From assembly GCF_900113275.1 (NCBI RefSeq), contig NZ_FOOU01000005.1, forward strand, positions 124,001 to 188,000: 64,000 nucleotides of DNA, read 5' to 3'. The notes beneath the pieces are model-generated. The model saw only the letters and a list, made by a program, of their open reading frames with translations, searched no databases and was not told where the DNA came from. This DNA comes from Neptunomonas qingdaonensis (lineage in GTDB: Bacteria > Pseudomonadota > Gammaproteobacteria > Pseudomonadales > Balneatricaceae). Positions 62,717-64,000 of this stretch are shown piece by piece. How positions within the stretch are numbered: the stretch's first letter is position 1; each line of letters starts with the position of its first letter. The translations under genes and the position numbers were made by a program.

Positions 62717-64000
62717 TTAACTGAACGCAGACTCTAAGTGCTCATCTGTAAAGGCCATAATAGCCTCACTGCCGGTTTCGACGACAGCCGCATAGCTCAG
62801 GTAGCGCGGTAAAATCTGATCCATGTAGAACAAAGCAGTTAACTGTTTTGCTTCCAGGTACGGATCGCTTTCGCCTTGGGCCTGCTTGCCTTCCGCCGCC
62901 AGTCCACTACGTAGTAACTGCCAGCCGCCACACAGTGTGCCCATCATCATCATATAATTGTAGGCCACAGCACCTGAAAAATAAGCATTTTCAGCCGACT
63001 GAGTTAACAATTGACTTGTTGAATTTTGTGCCACTACTAACGCCGCCTGCAATTTGGTTGCAGCGCTACTGAATCGGGCAGATGCTGATGCTTGTTCAAT
63101 AGCAGCACTGATCTCCTGCATGATTGCTTGTGCAGCGACACCCTGGTCAGACAGTGTTTTACGGCCAACAAGATCTAAAGCCTGAATGCTATTGGTGCCT
63201 TCATAAATAGGCAAAATGCGTGCATCACGGAAATGCTGCGCAGCACCCGTCTCTTCAATAAAGCCCATACCCCCATGTACCTGCACACCCAGAGATGTCA
63301 CTTCCTGAGCTACTTCTGTGCACCAGCCTTTAACAATAGGTGTCAGGTAAGCAGCCCGTGCTTTTTCTTGTGCCGCCAGTGTTTTATCTTCATGAGCATG
63401 AGCAAAATCCAGGCTTCCACACGCATCGTATGCCAGCGCACGCCCCGCCTCGGTAAATGCTTTCATGGTCATCAGCATGCGGCGAATATCTGCATGACGT
63501 AAGATCGGCCCTTCTTCTTTAAAGCCGACAGCTTTACCCTGAGTACGGTCACCGGCATACCACAGTGCTTGCTGATAGGCGCGCTCTGAGATAGCAACAC
63601 CCTGCAAACCCACCGCTAAGCGTGCATTGTTCATCATTGTGAACATGCAGGCTAAACCTTTACCCTCTTCTCCTATCAGGTAACCCACTGCGCCGGCTTT
63701 TTCACCAAAAGCCATGACACAGGTGGCGCTGGCATGGATGCCTAATTTGTGCTCAAGTGATGCCACTTCAACATCATTGCGTTCGCCCAATTCACCATTC
63801 TCATTAACCAGAAATTTAGGTACCAGGAATAATGAAATACCGCGTACGCCTGCAGGCGCATCCGGTAGGCGAGCCAGTACCAGATGAATGATGTTATCAG
63901 CCATCTCATGGTCACCCCATGTGATGAAGATTTTTTGTCCGCTTACTAAATAATGATCGCCTTCGGGAACAGCTTTACTGCGAATAACCGACAGATCAGA
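62717..64000 (-). CDS. Acyl-CoA dehydrogenase, N-terminus beyond window edge
   Basis: The last 427 residues of a protein of about 590 in this subfamily. The frame is open to the window edge in phase, and the residues before the internal ATG at 63904 (GQKIFITWGDHEMADNIIHL) are coding, so the true start is outside. GVRGISLFLVPKFLV and the GLGVQVHGGMGFIEETGAAQ region with the flavin-associated Gly, then RDARILPIYEGTNSIQALD, are the acyl-CoA dehydrogenase signatures; a C-terminal extension (~300-427) matches the long form used for 3-methylmercaptopropionyl-CoA and related acyl-CoAs. It catalyses the first step of beta-oxidation-type reactions. Confidence 0.93.
   Translation of the reverse strand, partial: SDLSVIRSKAVPEGDHYLVSGQKIFITWGDHEMADNIIHLVLARLPDAPAGVRGISLFLVPKFLVNENGELGERNDVEVASLEHKLGIHASATCVMAFGEKAGAVGYLIGEEGKGLACMFTMMNNARLAVGLQGVAISERAYQQALWYAGDRTQGKAVGFKEEGPILRHADIRRMLMTMKAFTEAGRALAYDACGSLDFAHAHEDKTLAAQEKARAAYLTPIVKGWCTEVAQEVTSLGVQVHGGMGFIEETGAAQHFRDARILPIYEGTNSIQALDLVGRKTLSDQGVAAQAIMQEISAAIEQASASARFSSAATKLQAALVVAQNSTSQLLTQSAENAYFSGAVAYNYMMMMGTLCGGWQLLRSGLAAEGKQAQGESDPYLEAKQLTALFYMDQILPRYLSYAAVVETGSEAIMAFTDEHLESAFS

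Noticed and set aside
1-64000. tRNA, rRNA, riboswitch or origin of replication
   Set aside because: No cloverleaf-like, rRNA-like or DnaA-box cluster was recognised by eye; absence is not proven.

Overview
The window is chromosomal DNA from a gammaproteobacterium, most likely a marine one of the Oceanospirillales type. That placement is inferred from the gene set (FabV, YgiQ, ZntB, HlyU-like, DUF3010, oleate hydratase, SulP plus Usp, prolyl-tRNA synthetase) and not from a marker gene; I see no rRNA or tRNA. Housekeeping and metabolic genes are interleaved with accessory segments. About 50 protein genes are supported. Two run off the edges: a beta-propeller protein on the left and an acyl-CoA dehydrogenase on the right.

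Region by region. 1-12.2 kb is accessory: a large unknown propeller protein behind a GH19 lysozyme, a CPXCG protein, then a plus-strand operon (4.0-9.9 kb) of a zincin lipoprotein, a second lipoprotein, a protein fusing two sensor modules and HAMP to an MFS transporter, and a TrpX-type periplasmic binding protein. An EEP-family nuclease/phosphatase and an SGNH hydrolase follow in AT-rich surroundings. 12.4-18.5 kb holds an M20 amidohydrolase, ZntB, gene debris, a transglutaminase-like protein, and a SulP/Usp pair. 18.7-25 kb holds a NYN/OST-HTH protein, a decayed REP-associated transposase with its terminal repeats, an ODP-type metallo-beta-lactamase-fold protein, and a 1198-residue AsmA-like protein whose C-terminus is encoded by one of those repeats.

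25-36.3 kb carries threonine aldolase, a GST, a LuxR-type response regulator with a coupled small protein, a KfrA-like protein with a likely operator, a 3'-5' exonuclease-fold protein, GAPDH and SbcCD. 36.3-45.6 kb carries an SDR, a MarR regulator with a siderophore-interacting flavoprotein, an alpha/beta hydrolase, an Anbu-type proteasome homologue, oleate hydratase with a DUF3047 protein, and a spermidine-synthase-like protein. 45.7-54.3 kb is regulatory and catabolic: fumarylacetoacetase and a VOC protein controlled from a promoter that carries a palindromic operator facing a MarR gene, an 11-bp tandem array, EamA/Lrp, an NMT1-GGDEF fusion, a HlyU-like protein and a histidine kinase with a degenerate ATP site. 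54.6-64 kb is core: ProS, a Ubi-type hydroxylase, an LEA-type lipoprotein, YgiQ, a META lipoprotein, FabV and acyl-CoA dehydrogenase, mostly separated by clear hairpin terminators.

The strongest candidates for new biology are the sensor-HAMP-MFS fusion overlapped with a binding protein that has no ABC permease, and the REP repeat that has become coding sequence at the end of the AsmA-like gene. All assignments rest on reading the sequence; no searches were run.
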